From Spiribacter roseus (lineage in GTDB: Bacteria; Pseudomonadota; Gammaproteobacteria; Nitrococcales; Nitrococcaceae), in NCBI RefSeq assembly GCF_002813635.1, contig NZ_CP016382.1, positions 186,001-250,000 on the forward strand: DNA of 64,000 nucleotides, read 5' to 3'. Below are positions 20,454 through 29,381 of the stretch, one piece after another. The first letter of the stretch is position 1, and each line of letters begins with the position of its first letter. Made by a program: the position numbers and the translations under genes. The notes below the pieces were generated by a model. It had not been told where the DNA came from, ran no database searches, and saw only the letters and a list, made by a program, of their open reading frames with translations.

Positions 20454-20581
20454 TGGCGAAAAAGCCGCTGCCCAGCAAGATCTGCCCGGTCTGCGGCCGG
20501 CCGTTCAACTGGCGACGCAAGTGGGCGCGTGACTGGGAGAACGTGCGCTATTGCTCGGAACGCTGTCGGCGCAGTCGATGA
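20453..20581 (+). CDS. DUF2256 zinc-ribbon mini-protein
   Basis: 42 residues. Four cysteines ([10 protein letters not shown] and [11 protein letters not shown]) form a probable zinc ribbon around a basic, Trp-rich middle ([13 protein letters not shown]). The family is known to lie beside photolyase/cryptochrome-like genes in many proteobacteria, but its job is unknown. The start overlaps the sirtuin stop (TGATG) and its stop overlaps the photolyase start (ATGA), so translation of all three is coupled. Confidence 0.85.
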   Translation: MAKKPLPSKICPVCGRPFNWRRKWARDWENVRYCSERCRRSR

Positions 20582-22134
20582 GCGCGCAGCTTGTCTGGTA
20601 CAAGCGCGATCTGCGCACCGCCGACCATGCGCCGCTGGCACGCGCCATGGCCGAAGGGCCGGTGCTGCCGGTGTATGTCATTGAGCCCGACTACTGGCGC
20701 CAGCCGGACACCGCTCAGCGCCACTGGGCGTTCATCCGCGAGAGCCTGATCGAACTGGATGCGGCCCTCGCCGAGCGGGGCCTGCGCCTGTGGGTGTTCG
20801 AGGGCGAGGCCATGGTGATCTTTCGGTGGCTGAATGCCGCGCTGGGCGGGATCACCCTCCACGCCCACGAGGAGACGGGCAACGCCTGGACCCATCAGCG
20901 TGACCGGGCGGTGCGACGCGGCTGCCGCGAGGCCGGTATCGCCCTGCATGAGGTGCCGCAGTTCGGCGTCGTCCGCCCGCTGGCGAGCCGCGATGAATGG
21001 GCCGGACACTGGGAGCGGCGGATGAAGGCCCCGCCCGTGTGCCCGCCGGCGACCGCCCGGGCGCTTGACCCGGGCGCGGCGGTGCACGCCGCCGCCATCC
21101 CCATCGATCGGCTGCCGGCCGAGCGCGGCTGGGGGCGGATTGACTGCCCGGGCCGTCAGCCGGGCGGTCGGGCCGCTGGCGAGTCCCTGCTGGCCAGCTT
21201 TCTGGCCACCCGCGGCGAGACCTACCGCCAGGGCATGGCAAGCCCGGTGTCCGCCGGCGAGGTCTGCTCGCGGCTCTCGCCGCATATCGCCTACGGGACG
21301 CTTTCGCTGCGCGAGATCGTGCAGACCCATCGCCGCCGCTGGATGGCACTGAAGGCCGAGGCGCCGCGCTCGCACTGGGCGCGGTCGCTCAAGTCGTTCG
21401 AGTCGCGCCTGCACTGGCACTGCCATTTCATCCAGAAACTCGAGGACGAGCCGGCGCTTGAGTGGCGCAACATGCACCGCGGCTACGACGGGCTGCGGGA
21501 CGAGTCGCAGACCGATCCCGAGCGCCTCGCCGCCTGGATCGAGGGCCGCACCGGTCTGCCCTTCGTCGATGCCTGCATGCGCCAGCTGCGGGCCGAGGGC
21601 TGGATCAACTTCCGGATGCGCGCCATGCTCGTCGCCGTATCGAGCTATCACCTGTGGATGCACTGGCGTGAACCGGCACAGGCGCTGGCGCGGCTTTTTA
21701 CCGACTACGAGCCGGGCATCCACTACTGCCAGTTCCAGATGCAGTCCGGCACCACGGGGATCAACACCCTGCGCATCTACAACCCGGTCAAGCAGTCCCG
21801 CGATCAGGATCCGGACGGCGCCTATATCCGCCACTGGCTGCCGGCGCTGGCCGCCGTGCCCGGCGAGTGGATTCACGAGCCCTGGCGGATGCCCGGCGGG
21901 CTGCAGCGGCGCTACGGTGTGCGTCTGGGGCGGGATTACCCCTGGCCGGTGGTGGATCACGAGCAGGCCGCGCGGGACGCCCGGGCGCGCATCAAGGCCC
22001 ACCGCGAGCAGCGGGATCTGGCCCGGGAATCGGCCCGAGTGCGCCGCCAGCACGCCAGCCGCAGCCCCGCCCCCGAGCGGCCGCGCTCCGGCCGGCGCCG
22101 CCCGCCGCCGGGGCAGGGCACGCTGGATCTCTAG
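20578..22134 (+). CDS. Photolyase/cryptochrome-family FAD-binding protein
   Basis: 518 residues. The N-terminal Rossmann domain begins [19 protein letters not shown], as in photolyases; the C-terminal FAD domain shows [35 protein letters not shown] and [20 protein letters not shown]. The sequence is of the class associated with DUF2256, which differs from classic E. coli PhrB and is often listed only as a cryptochrome/photolyase. Whether it repairs pyrimidine dimers, (6-4) products or senses light is open. The tail after about residue 470 is Arg/Pro-rich and probably disordered. It is translationally coupled to DUF2256. Confidence 0.85.
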   Translation: MSAQLVWYKRDLRTADHAPLARAMAEGPVLPVYVIEPDYWRQPDTAQRHWAFIRESLIELDAALAERGLRLWVFEGEAMVIFRWLNAALGGITLHAHEETGNAWTHQRDRAVRRGCREAGIALHEVPQFGVVRPLASRDEWAGHWERRMKAPPVCPPATARALDPGAAVHAAAIPIDRLPAERGWGRIDCPGRQPGGRAAGESLLASFLATRGETYRQGMASPVSAGEVCSRLSPHIAYGTLSLREIVQTHRRRWMALKAEAPRSHWARSLKSFESRLHWHCHFIQKLEDEPALEWRNMHRGYDGLRDESQTDPERLAAWIEGRTGLPFVDACMRQLRAEGWINFRMRAMLVAVSSYHLWMHWREPAQALARLFTDYEPGIHYCQFQMQSGTTGINTLRIYNPVKQSRDQDPDGAYIRHWLPALAAVPGEWIHEPWRMPGGLQRRYGVRLGRDYPWPVVDHEQAARDARARIKAHREQRDLARESARVRRQHASRSPAPERPRSGRRRPPPGQGTLDL

Positions 22135-22144
22135 TCCCTGGAAC

Positions 22145-22184
22145 AAAAAAACCGCCGACCGGGTAGCGACGCCGGTCAGCGGTT
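22145..22184 (-). terminator. Rho-independent terminator of the second porin gene
   Basis: Arms ACCGC-C-GACCGG and CCGGTC-A-GCGGT form a stem with one mismatch. On the minus strand the hairpin is followed by a T-run (A-tract 22145-22151 on the plus strand). It stands 27 bases after the porin stop at 22211. Confidence 0.8.
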
Positions 22185-22210
22185 GTGTGGGGGAAACCCT
22201 GGGAGTGGGA

Positions 22211-23197
22211 TCAGAACTCGTAGATCAGACCCGCGACGCCCAGCTTGTCGGTGTCGCTTTCGGCGAACGTTTTGCCGTCAGTGGCCTTGCGATCAAGGTC
22301 GCCGTACTCGGCAAAGATCACTACATCGCTGGCGATTTCGTAGTTGATACCAGCTGCCGTCTGCGTGTTCGAGTCACCGTTGCTGGGATCAACGCTCTGG
22401 GCCGCCCCGTAGAGGTCACCGCCGCCGTAGTTGTAGGAAAGCGCGATAGCCGTGTAATCGGTGTCATTACCAGCCTGATCGTTCTCCTGGGCAAAACGAG
22501 CACTCGCCTCGAGACGGTCACTCAGCTGGGCCACTGCAGCGATGCCGACCACGTGGTCCTGCGACTTGAAGTCATCGCTTTCAGTGGAATCCTCTGAGCC
22601 GCGGCTGTCGTAAGCAGCTGCGATGGCGACCGGGCCGAAGTCATACTCGGCCGCCGCGATCAGGCTGATTTCTGCACTCTCACCACCGTCACGATTGTTG
22701 TGACGACCCTGCAGCCGGAATGAGAACCCATCCATGTCGGGGCTGTAATAGGTGAGCATGCTGTCTTCCTCGGTCAGGCTGGCGCCGTCCAGCGAAGCAT
22801 TCTCAAACGGATCCACCGCGTCAGAGATGAGGTCCTCGAAGACGTTATCGCTGGCACCGATCGCCACTTCACCAAAGTCGCCGACAAACCCGAGGATGCT
22901 GCCGTCGCGGCTTACAGTGTCGCTATTTCCGAGCGTGTTGTACTCAAACTCCGCCTCGGCAAACGCCGTGATGCCATTGCCCAGATCCCGGGTACCGCCG
23001 ATGACGACTTTCGACCCGTCATCTTTGAAGTCCGTGTCGTTTTCGCCGTTTGTTTTCTTCTCGTACAGGTAGTTGAGGACCACTTCGCCGCCCAGGGTCA
23101 GTGTGGTGTTCTCGGAGACTTCGAAATCGGCGGCCTGGGCGCCGGCGGAGGCCATGCCGGCCGCGACCAGAAGGGCCAGTTTGGGTGCGTGCTTCAT
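22211..23197 (-). CDS. Outer-membrane porin, second copy
   Basis: 328 residues. The signal peptide MKHAPKLALLVAAGMASA ends GAQAADFEV. The mature protein shows porin patterns (TLGGEVVLNYLYEKK, DFGEVAIGASDNVFEDL, TYYSPDMDGFSFRLQGRH) and ends LIYEF with the terminal aromatic. It is strongly acidic. It is only distantly related to the porin at 9854-10855 by eye. The start at 23197 has GAGGA about ten bases upstream; a longer frame to 23278 is not needed. It has its own terminator. Confidence 0.85.
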   Translation of the reverse strand: MKHAPKLALLVAAGMASAGAQAADFEVSENTTLTLGGEVVLNYLYEKKTNGENDTDFKDDGSKVVIGGTRDLGNGITAFAEAEFEYNTLGNSDTVSRDGSILGFVGDFGEVAIGASDNVFEDLISDAVDPFENASLDGASLTEEDSMLTYYSPDMDGFSFRLQGRHNNRDGGESAEISLIAAAEYDFGPVAIAAAYDSRGSEDSTESDDFKSQDHVVGIAAVAQLSDRLEASARFAQENDQAGNDTDYTAIALSYNYGGGDLYGAAQSVDPSNGDSNTQTAAGINYEIASDVVIFAEYGDLDRKATDGKTFAESDTDKLGVAGLIYEF

Positions 23198-23388
23198 CAC
23201 TTGAATCCTCGTTTGATTGTGGCGTTGCGTTGACGCGACAGCCGCGGCGTCCGCCGCTGCCCCGACTGGCGATGACAATGCCGGGGCAATGTGACGAGGC
23301 GATGAGGATTCAGTGACAGATCAGTGGCGGTTCAATGACAGGACGATGGCATTTGGATGACAGCCGTGGTGAAGACGCAACAGGGCGT

Positions 23389-25395
23389 TCACAGCGACTC
23401 GCTGAGGCGGTCCTTGAGCTCGGCGGCGGTGGCCGCCTTCGGCAGGCAGGCCCGGGCGCGGCACACCCACGCGCCGCTGCCCTCGACCGGCGCGGCGCCG
23501 GCACGCTGGCCGTCCCCGGGGGTCAGCACCAGCCGGCCCGGGGCGAAGCCGCCCTCGGCGACGTCGCGCAGGGCCTGGCGCGTTGGCGTGTCCCCGCGGA
23601 TCACCACCAGCGCCGGGGGGACGAGCTGCTCATCCAGGGCATCCAGCAGGGTGCAGTGCGCCGCCGGTGCCTGCTCGATGCTCTCGGCAGCCGCCATCAG
23701 CGTGCGCTCGGCGGCATCCAGGTAGCGCGGCTCGCCCAGCCAGTGCCCCAGTCGGTTGAGCGCCAGCGCCGCAATGCCATTGCCGGCGGGCAGGGCATCG
23801 TCGGTCCAGCGCCGGGGCCGCTGGATGAGGGGGGCATGGTCGCGGGCGGTCAGATAGAAGCCGCCGACGGCCGCATCCTCGAAGCCCTCAAGCAGGGCAT
23901 CGGCCAGTGAGCGCGACCACGCCGTGCGGGCATCGGACCAGCGCGCCTGCTGGAGCTCGATGAGGGCATCCAGCAGGAAGGCGTGATCGTCGAGGAAGGT
24001 CAACGCGCCGCGCGCCTGCAGTGCCGCCTCGGTGCGCTCGGCGGCATCGATGAGGTGCGGCAGGTCGAGGAAGCGCCCGGCCCGCGCCAGGGAACGGATC
24101 ATCAGCGCATTCCAGGCGGTCAGCACCTTGTCGTCGCGGCCCGGCCGCGGGCGCTGGTCGCGGGCATCACGGAGTTTCTGCTGCGCCGACTTCCAACGGG
24201 CCACCAGGACGTCGCGCGGGGTGTGCAGGGCCTTGGCCAGTTCTGAGAAGGCCATATGCACCTGCGGGTGCCAGCGCCCGTCAAAGTTGGGTTTTTCATC
24301 CAGGCCCAGTCGCCGGATCACCAGCTCCGCCTCGTCGGCACTGAGCACCGCCCGCATCTGCTCGGGCGTCCATAGATAGAACGCGCCTTCGCCCCCGGCG
24401 CTGTCGGCGTCCAGCGAGGTGGCGAAGCCGCCGCCCGGCTGTTCCATTTCGCGCAGCGCCCACTCGGCGGTCTCCCGGGCAATGCGGCGGAAGAACCGAT
24501 CGCCGGTGGCCTGGAAGGCGTCGCTGGCGACACCGATCAGCAGGGCGTTGTCGCTGAGCATTTTCTCAAAATGCGGGATCCGCCATTCGGCATCCACGCT
24601 GTAGCGCGCAAAGCCACCGCCGATCTGGTCATAGATGCCGCCCAGCGCCATCCGCCGCAGGCTGTGGCAGGCCATGTGCAGGGCGCCGCGGTCGGGCTCA
24701 CCGCGCTGCTGGCCGCGGGCATAGGTGCGCAGCAGCCGCTCGAGGGTCATGGGCTGCGGGAACTTGGGCGCCGGGCCGAACCCGCCGTGGGCCGGGTCGA
24801 AGCGCTCGCCCAGCTGCTGGCGGGCGGTGTCGAGCACGCCGGCATCGGGCAGGGCAGTGCGCGGCGTGACCGTGCCCAGCCGATCCAGCACGCGCTTGAG
24901 ATCGGCGTTCTGCTCGTGGATCTCGTCGCGGTGGTCGCGCCACACCCGGGTGATGCGATCCATGACATCGCCAAAGCCGGGCATGCCCTGGCTGGCCTTG
25001 GCGGGGAAGTAGGTCCCGGCAAAAAACGGCATCTGATCGGGGGTCAGGAAGACGGTCAGCGGCCAGCCACCGCCGCGGCCCACCAACAGCTGATGGGCGG
25101 TCTGGTAGATGTGGTCAAGATCGGGGCGCTCCTCGCGGTCGACCTTGATGTTGATGAACCCGTGATTCATCTGATCGGCGATGGCCGGATCCTCGAAGCA
25201 CTCATGCGCCATGACATGGCACCAGTGACAGGCCGAATAGCCGATGGACAGCAGGATCGGCCGGTCCTGATCGCGGGCGGCGGCCAGCGCGGTGTCGTCC
25301 CACGGCTGCCAGTGCACCGGGTTGTCGGCGTGCTGGCGCAGGTAGGGGCTGCTCGCCGCGCCCAGTCGATTGCTGGTGAGGGGTGATTCGGCCAT
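23389..25395 (-). CDS. DUF255 thioredoxin-domain protein (YyaL/SSP411 type)
   Basis: 668 residues. The N-terminal thioredoxin-like domain contains SSPYLRQHADNPVHWQPW and the redox-like pair in GYSACHWCHVM. The remainder is an alpha/alpha six-barrel related to glycosidases and epimerases, for example GGIYDQIGGGFARYSVD and WHPQVHMAFSELAKAL. The family is widespread (human homologue SPATA20), yet its biochemical job is not established. No secretion signal is visible. It is divergent from ampD. Confidence 0.88.
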   Translation of the reverse strand: MAESPLTSNRLGAASSPYLRQHADNPVHWQPWDDTALAAARDQDRPILLSIGYSACHWCHVMAHECFEDPAIADQMNHGFINIKVDREERPDLDHIYQTAHQLLVGRGGGWPLTVFLTPDQMPFFAGTYFPAKASQGMPGFGDVMDRITRVWRDHRDEIHEQNADLKRVLDRLGTVTPRTALPDAGVLDTARQQLGERFDPAHGGFGPAPKFPQPMTLERLLRTYARGQQRGEPDRGALHMACHSLRRMALGGIYDQIGGGFARYSVDAEWRIPHFEKMLSDNALLIGVASDAFQATGDRFFRRIARETAEWALREMEQPGGGFATSLDADSAGGEGAFYLWTPEQMRAVLSADEAELVIRRLGLDEKPNFDGRWHPQVHMAFSELAKALHTPRDVLVARWKSAQQKLRDARDQRPRPGRDDKVLTAWNALMIRSLARAGRFLDLPHLIDAAERTEAALQARGALTFLDDHAFLLDALIELQQARWSDARTAWSRSLADALLEGFEDAAVGGFYLTARDHAPLIQRPRRWTDDALPAGNGIAALALNRLGHWLGEPRYLDAAERTLMAAAESIEQAPAAHCTLLDALDEQLVPPALVVIRGDTPTRQALRDVAEGGFAPGRLVLTPGDGQRAGAAPVEGSGAWVCRARACLPKAATAAELKDRLSESL

Positions 25396-25482
25396 GGCAT
25401 GATCCCGACAGACAGTGATAACGCGGGCTGGATGCTATCATCCTCGCCATCAACGGGTCTCGACGCACAGGAACGGGCACTC

Positions 25483-26070
25483 ATGCGGATCGATGGGGCA
25501 ACCGGACGGGTTGCCGAGGCGGCCTTTGTGGCATCGCCCAATCAGGGCGAGCGACCGCCCGGTCAGGCGCCGGAGCTGATTGTGGTGCATGGCATCAGCC
25601 TGCCCGCCGGCCAGTTCGGCGGCGGTCATATTACCGAGCTGTTCACCAATCGGCTCAACACCCGCGGTGACGCGCGCTTCGATTACCTGGCCGGCGTGCG
25701 GGTATCCGCCCATGTGCTGATCGCCCGGGACGGCGGGCTGACCCAGTATGTCGCGTTTGACCGGCGCGCCTGGCATGCCGGCGAGTCGGTGTTCGAGGGG
25801 CGGCGCGACTGCAATGATTTCTCCATTGGCATCGAGCTGGAGGGCACGGACACCCAGCCCTACCGGCCGATTCAGTATGACCGGCTTGAGGCGCTGATCC
25901 GCGGGCTGCGGGCGACCTATCCGGCCATCGGCGCGGACCGCGTGGTGGGGCACTGCCATATCGCCCCCGGGCGCAAGAGCGATCCCGGTCCCGGATTTGA
26001 CTGGCAGCGCCTGGCCCGCAACCTCGAGATCCGCTGCCCGATCACCCAGCGCCGGGCGCTCACCCTGTGA
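25483..26070 (+). CDS. ampD: 1,6-anhydro-N-acetylmuramoyl-L-alanine amidase
   Basis: 195 residues, cytoplasmic zinc amidase of cell-wall recycling that cuts the stem peptide from anhydromuramic acid. Zinc ligands are in VVHGISLPAG and GHCHIAPGRKSDPGPGF (second His and the Asp), and IGIELEG is a further family mark. The start MRIDGATGRV at 25483 gives the normal AmpD length; the longer frame from 25399 was rejected. It is coupled to ampE by a GTGA overlap. Confidence 0.93.
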   Translation: MRIDGATGRVAEAAFVASPNQGERPPGQAPELIVVHGISLPAGQFGGGHITELFTNRLNTRGDARFDYLAGVRVSAHVLIARDGGLTQYVAFDRRAWHAGESVFEGRRDCNDFSIGIELEGTDTQPYRPIQYDRLEALIRGLRATYPAIGADRVVGHCHIAPGRKSDPGPGFDWQRLARNLEIRCPITQRRALTL

Positions 26071-26930
26071 AGCTGCTTGCCCTGATTGCCGCACTGCTCA
26101 TCAACAGCCGCCTGCCACCCGGGGGCTGGCGCAGTGCGCGGGGGTTCTTTCGCTACAGTGCCTGGCTGCAGCCGCGGCTGATGCGCCTGCGCGCCTGGGA
26201 CCATGGCCTGGGCGTGGCGCTGGTGCTGCTGCCGCCGCTACTGCCGGTGGCGATCCTGCAGTGGAGCCTGGGTGGCGCGCTGTTCGGCGGCGTGGGGCTG
26301 GTGCTGAGCGTGGCCGCACTGTGCTTTGCGTTTGGCGGGGGCGAGCCCCTCGAGGCCGAGGTGGCGGCGTTCACCGCGGCCTGGCGGCGCGGGGACATCG
26401 CCGCCGCCGAGACCGCCTTGAAGGCGCTGGCCGGGGGGCGGGACGAGCCGATGGCCTTCGAGGCCATGCCCGAGGCGGCGGCGGGGCATCTGATGCTGCG
26501 CGCCCGGACGCGCTTGTTTGCGCCGGTGTTCTGGTTTGTGCTGCTGGGCCCGGTGGGCGCGTTCGGCTATCGACTGGCGGTGCTGGCGCGGGCGTTCGGC
26601 GACTGCCAGGACAATGCCGGTCCCGGCTACTGCGGGCGTGCAACGCGCCTGGTGGCGGGACTGGACTGGCTGCCCGACCGGCTGATGGCGCTGACACTGG
26701 CGCTGGCGGGCCACTTCAGTGCGGCCTGGACGGTCTGGGAATCTGAGGCGGCGGCGGGCGCACCGCGGCGCCTGGCGGAAACCGGCATGGCGGCTCTGGG
26801 TGTGCCGCTGGCCAACGCCCCCCGCGATCTGACCGCCGACGCTGTGGACGATGCCTATGCGCTGCTGCGGCGGACGGTTTATGTGTGGCTGGCCCTGGTG
26901 GCGGCGGGCGTGCTGCTGATCATCGGCTGA
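26067..26930 (+). CDS. ampE: AmpE-like membrane protein
   Basis: 287 residues with four or so membrane segments (about 55-95, 145-180, and the last, VWLALVAAGVLLIIG). It follows ampD in the usual operon. AmpE has been proposed as a sensory membrane protein in beta-lactamase regulation, but its activity is not proven. Similarity is mostly in the N-terminal LLALIAALLINSRLPPGG region and the YCGRATRLVAGLDWLPDRLMAL segment. The start is GTG, overlapping the ampD stop. No ampC or ampR is in view. Confidence 0.8.
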   Translation: MKLLALIAALLINSRLPPGGWRSARGFFRYSAWLQPRLMRLRAWDHGLGVALVLLPPLLPVAILQWSLGGALFGGVGLVLSVAALCFAFGGGEPLEAEVAAFTAAWRRGDIAAAETALKALAGGRDEPMAFEAMPEAAAGHLMLRARTRLFAPVFWFVLLGPVGAFGYRLAVLARAFGDCQDNAGPGYCGRATRLVAGLDWLPDRLMALTLALAGHFSAAWTVWESEAAAGAPRRLAETGMAALGVPLANAPRDLTADAVDDAYALLRRTVYVWLALVAAGVLLIIG

Positions 26931-26957
26931 GCCGCCGGGCCCCCGCTGGAACGATCG

Positions 26958-27407
26958 CTAGACGACCATGACCGGGCAGTGCGCCCCGCCCGCCACACGG
27001 TGGGCAACGCTGCCCAGCAGCATACTGGTCTCGTCGGTGGTGCCCTGGGCGCCGATCACGATCAGGTCACACTCGCGCTGGCGGGCGAACTGGACGATGG
27101 TGCTCGCCGGCCGCCCGCCCTTGACGAACGCCCGCACCCGATCGCGGGGGACGTGGTGGTCGATGATCGACTGCTTGGCCGACATGGCGATGTCGGTGGC
27201 GTATTCCTTGAGCGCGTCGTCGGGCATGGTCATGCGCTTTGGCCGGACCATGGACAGCGAGGCCTCGCGCAGGCTGTGGTGCTTGAACACACACAGCACG
27301 AACACCTCGGCGTCGGTCAGTCGCTGCAGGCCGATCACCGTATGCAGCGCCGACATCGCGCCGCTCGAACCATCCACGGGCACCAGGATTCGGTTGAATA
27401 ACGCCAT
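26958..27407 (-). CDS. teaD: Universal stress protein, TeaD-like
   Basis: 149-residue UspA-fold protein. The ATP-binding pattern G-x2-G-x9-G-S is seen in [20 protein letters not shown], and the start [19 protein letters not shown] is typical. In Halomonas elongata the equivalent gene behind teaABC encodes TeaD, an ATP-binding regulator that limits ectoine uptake (established knowledge). The same order here, ten bases after teaC, supports that role (inference). Confidence 0.82.
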   Translation of the reverse strand: MALFNRILVPVDGSSGAMSALHTVIGLQRLTDAEVFVLCVFKHHSLREASLSMVRPKRMTMPDDALKEYATDIAMSAKQSIIDHHVPRDRVRAFVKGGRPASTIVQFARQRECDLIVIGAQGTTDETSMLLGSVAHRVAGGAHCPVMVV

Positions 27408-27416
27408 ACGCCGCCT

Positions 27417-28700
27417 CTAGTTGAACATCAGGTCGCGCAGTCCCAGGGCGATCTGCGGGAACATGATCAAAAGGGCCGCCGAGAACACCAGCATAAGGAC
27501 AAACGGCGGTGTCCCCCGAATGACCTCCATATAGGGTCGCTTGAAGATCGCGATGGCCGTGAAGATATCGCAGCCGAACGGCGGTGTCGCCGATCCGATC
27601 GCCACCTGCAGCGTGATCAGGATGCCCACCAGCACCGGGTCGAGCCCGGTGGCCTCGATGGCTGGCATGAAGATCGGGGTCAGCACCAGGATGACCACGA
27701 TGGGGTCGACGAACATACAGGCGATGAAAAACGCCACGCAGATCGCGATCAGTACGCCCACGGGTCCGGCTTCGTTGATGCCGACGGCGCCGAGCACTGC
27801 CTCGGGGATCTGGGCGAACGAGATGATCCAGGAAAATCCGTTGCCCGCGCCCACCAGGATGAACACCACCGCGGTGATCAGGCCCGTGGACTTGGCGATG
27901 GCCCAGATCTCGCTGGCCTTGAGCGAGCGGAAGATCACGAACTCAAGGATCAGTGCGTAGAGCACGCAGACCGCGGCGGCCTCGGTGGGGCTGAACACGC
28001 CGCCGTAGATGCCGCCGACGATGATCACCGGAAAGCCGAGCGGCCAGAGTGCATGGCGCACCGCTGCCAGGCGCTCGCCCCAGCTGGCCTTGTCCTCGGT
28101 GGGGACGTCCTTGATGTGGGCATAGATGATGCAGTAGACCGAGAACATCGTGAGGATCATCAGCCCCGGGCCGATGCCCGCGATGAACAGCTCGCCGATG
28201 GAGGTCTCGGAGATCACGCCGTAGACGATCATGCCGATGCTCGGCGGGATCAGGAACGCGATGTCACTGGCGTTGATGATCAGCGCGAGCGTGAACGGGT
28301 CCTTGTAGCCGGCCTTGAGCATCCGCGGCCGCAGCGGTGAGCCGATGGCCACCACCGTTGCCTGGGTGGAGCCCGAGACCGCGCCGAACAGCGTGCAGGA
28401 GGCGGCGGTGCTGACCGCCAGGCCGCCCTTGATATGGCCGATGAAGCTCATGACCATGTTGATCAGGCGCTCGGCGGAATGCCCCCGGGTCATGATGTCG
28501 GCGGCGAGGATGAACATCGGCACCGCGATCAGCGACGCCGGCCGGATCCCCGCGAGCATCTGCTGGATGAGGGTCTCCATCTGCCCGAAGCCGCCGAACA
28601 TCATGGTGAAGCCGATCACCGCCCCGGCGATCAGCGGCACCATCATGGGGAATCCCAGCAGCAGCAGGATCACCATGGCGCTGAACATGATGATGCTCAT
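27417..28700 (-). CDS. teaC: TRAP transporter large permease, ectoine type
   Basis: 427 residues with about a dozen membrane segments, DctM family. Characteristic stretches are MGFPMMVPL-type start, FGAVSGSTQATVVAIGSPLRP, NASDIAFLIPPSIGMIVYGV and ATPPFGCDIFTAIAI. It is the sodium-coupled transport subunit of the importer. It lies 3 bases after teaB and 9 bases before teaD. The specificity for ectoine is inferred from TeaA next door. Confidence 0.88.
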   Translation of the reverse strand: MSIIMFSAMVILLLLGFPMMVPLIAGAVIGFTMMFGGFGQMETLIQQMLAGIRPASLIAVPMFILAADIMTRGHSAERLINMVMSFIGHIKGGLAVSTAASCTLFGAVSGSTQATVVAIGSPLRPRMLKAGYKDPFTLALIINASDIAFLIPPSIGMIVYGVISETSIGELFIAGIGPGLMILTMFSVYCIIYAHIKDVPTEDKASWGERLAAVRHALWPLGFPVIIVGGIYGGVFSPTEAAAVCVLYALILEFVIFRSLKASEIWAIAKSTGLITAVVFILVGAGNGFSWIISFAQIPEAVLGAVGINEAGPVGVLIAICVAFFIACMFVDPIVVILVLTPIFMPAIEATGLDPVLVGILITLQVAIGSATPPFGCDIFTAIAIFKRPYMEVIRGTPPFVLMLVFSAALLIMFPQIALGLRDLMFN

Positions 28701-28703
28701 GGC

Positions 28704-29288
28704 CTAGACCTCGGTCTCGGTGTCGCGGTAGCCGTCGATGACGGCGGTGGACAGGTAGACGTCCTTCTCGCGGATGTTCTTGATGGCGGTGAGCAGGTAC
28801 TGGATGGCGGTGATCCCCAGCCCCAGCGGCACCCAGACGTAGACCGTCCAGATGGGGAAGCCGAGTGCCGGCAGTACCCGACCGCTGTCGCGGACGTCGA
28901 TGATGTACCACACCGAGAAGTAGAGCAGGAAGAACATCGTCGCCGAGGTGACCAGGGCGATGATGATCATCGCGACCTTGCGCCCGCCGACGGGGAATGC
29001 GTCGTAGATGGCCGACATGCGGATGTGGCGGCCGTGGCGCGCCGCGTAGCCGATGCCCGCGAACGTGATCAGGATGATCAGGATCCGGTTGATTTCGCCG
29101 GAAAAGGAAATGCTCTGACCCAGCGCGAAGCGCCCCACCACGTTGGCGATGGTGTTGGTGGCCATGAGCAGCACGCCCGAGGCCAGGATGACGGCCTCCA
29201 GTCGTGCGAGAAAGGTGTCGAGCAGGCCAAGTGGGCCCGGCAGGTCCGAGCGATAGGCCCGTTCCGCTGCTTCGTCTTCGGCGTTCAT
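28704..29288 (-). CDS. teaB: TRAP transporter small permease, ectoine type
   Basis: 194 residues, DctQ family, four membrane segments (about 28-50, 65-85, 103-125, 145-170). Family sequence is seen in RHGRHIRMSAIYDAFP and VGRFALGQSISFSGEINRI. It binds the large permease. It is separated from teaA by 93 bases that contain a strong hairpin, so permease genes may be expressed less than the binding protein. Confidence 0.87.
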   Translation of the reverse strand: MNAEDEAAERAYRSDLPGPLGLLDTFLARLEAVILASGVLLMATNTIANVVGRFALGQSISFSGEINRILIILITFAGIGYAARHGRHIRMSAIYDAFPVGGRKVAMIIIALVTSATMFFLLYFSVWYIIDVRDSGRVLPALGFPIWTVYVWVPLGLGITAIQYLLTAIKNIREKDVYLSTAVIDGYRDTETEV

Positions 29289-29316
29289 GCCCGCTCCGCC
29301 TCCTCGATCACTGGTT

Positions 29317-29350
29317 AATAAAGGGGGCGACCCGCCACGCGGGCCGCCCC
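29317..29350 (-). terminator. Hairpin between teaA and teaB, possible attenuator
   Basis: Arms GGGGCG-x-CCCGC and GCGGG-x-CGCCCC around a CAC loop make a long GC-rich stem (29324-29350). Reading the minus strand it is followed by CTTTATTAAC, only a weak T-tract. Such intercistronic hairpins often allow partial read-through or protect the upstream mRNA, which would favour excess binding protein. Confidence 0.5.
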
Positions 29351-29381
29351 GGGGCTGACTGGCGATCAGTCAGTCAGGGTC

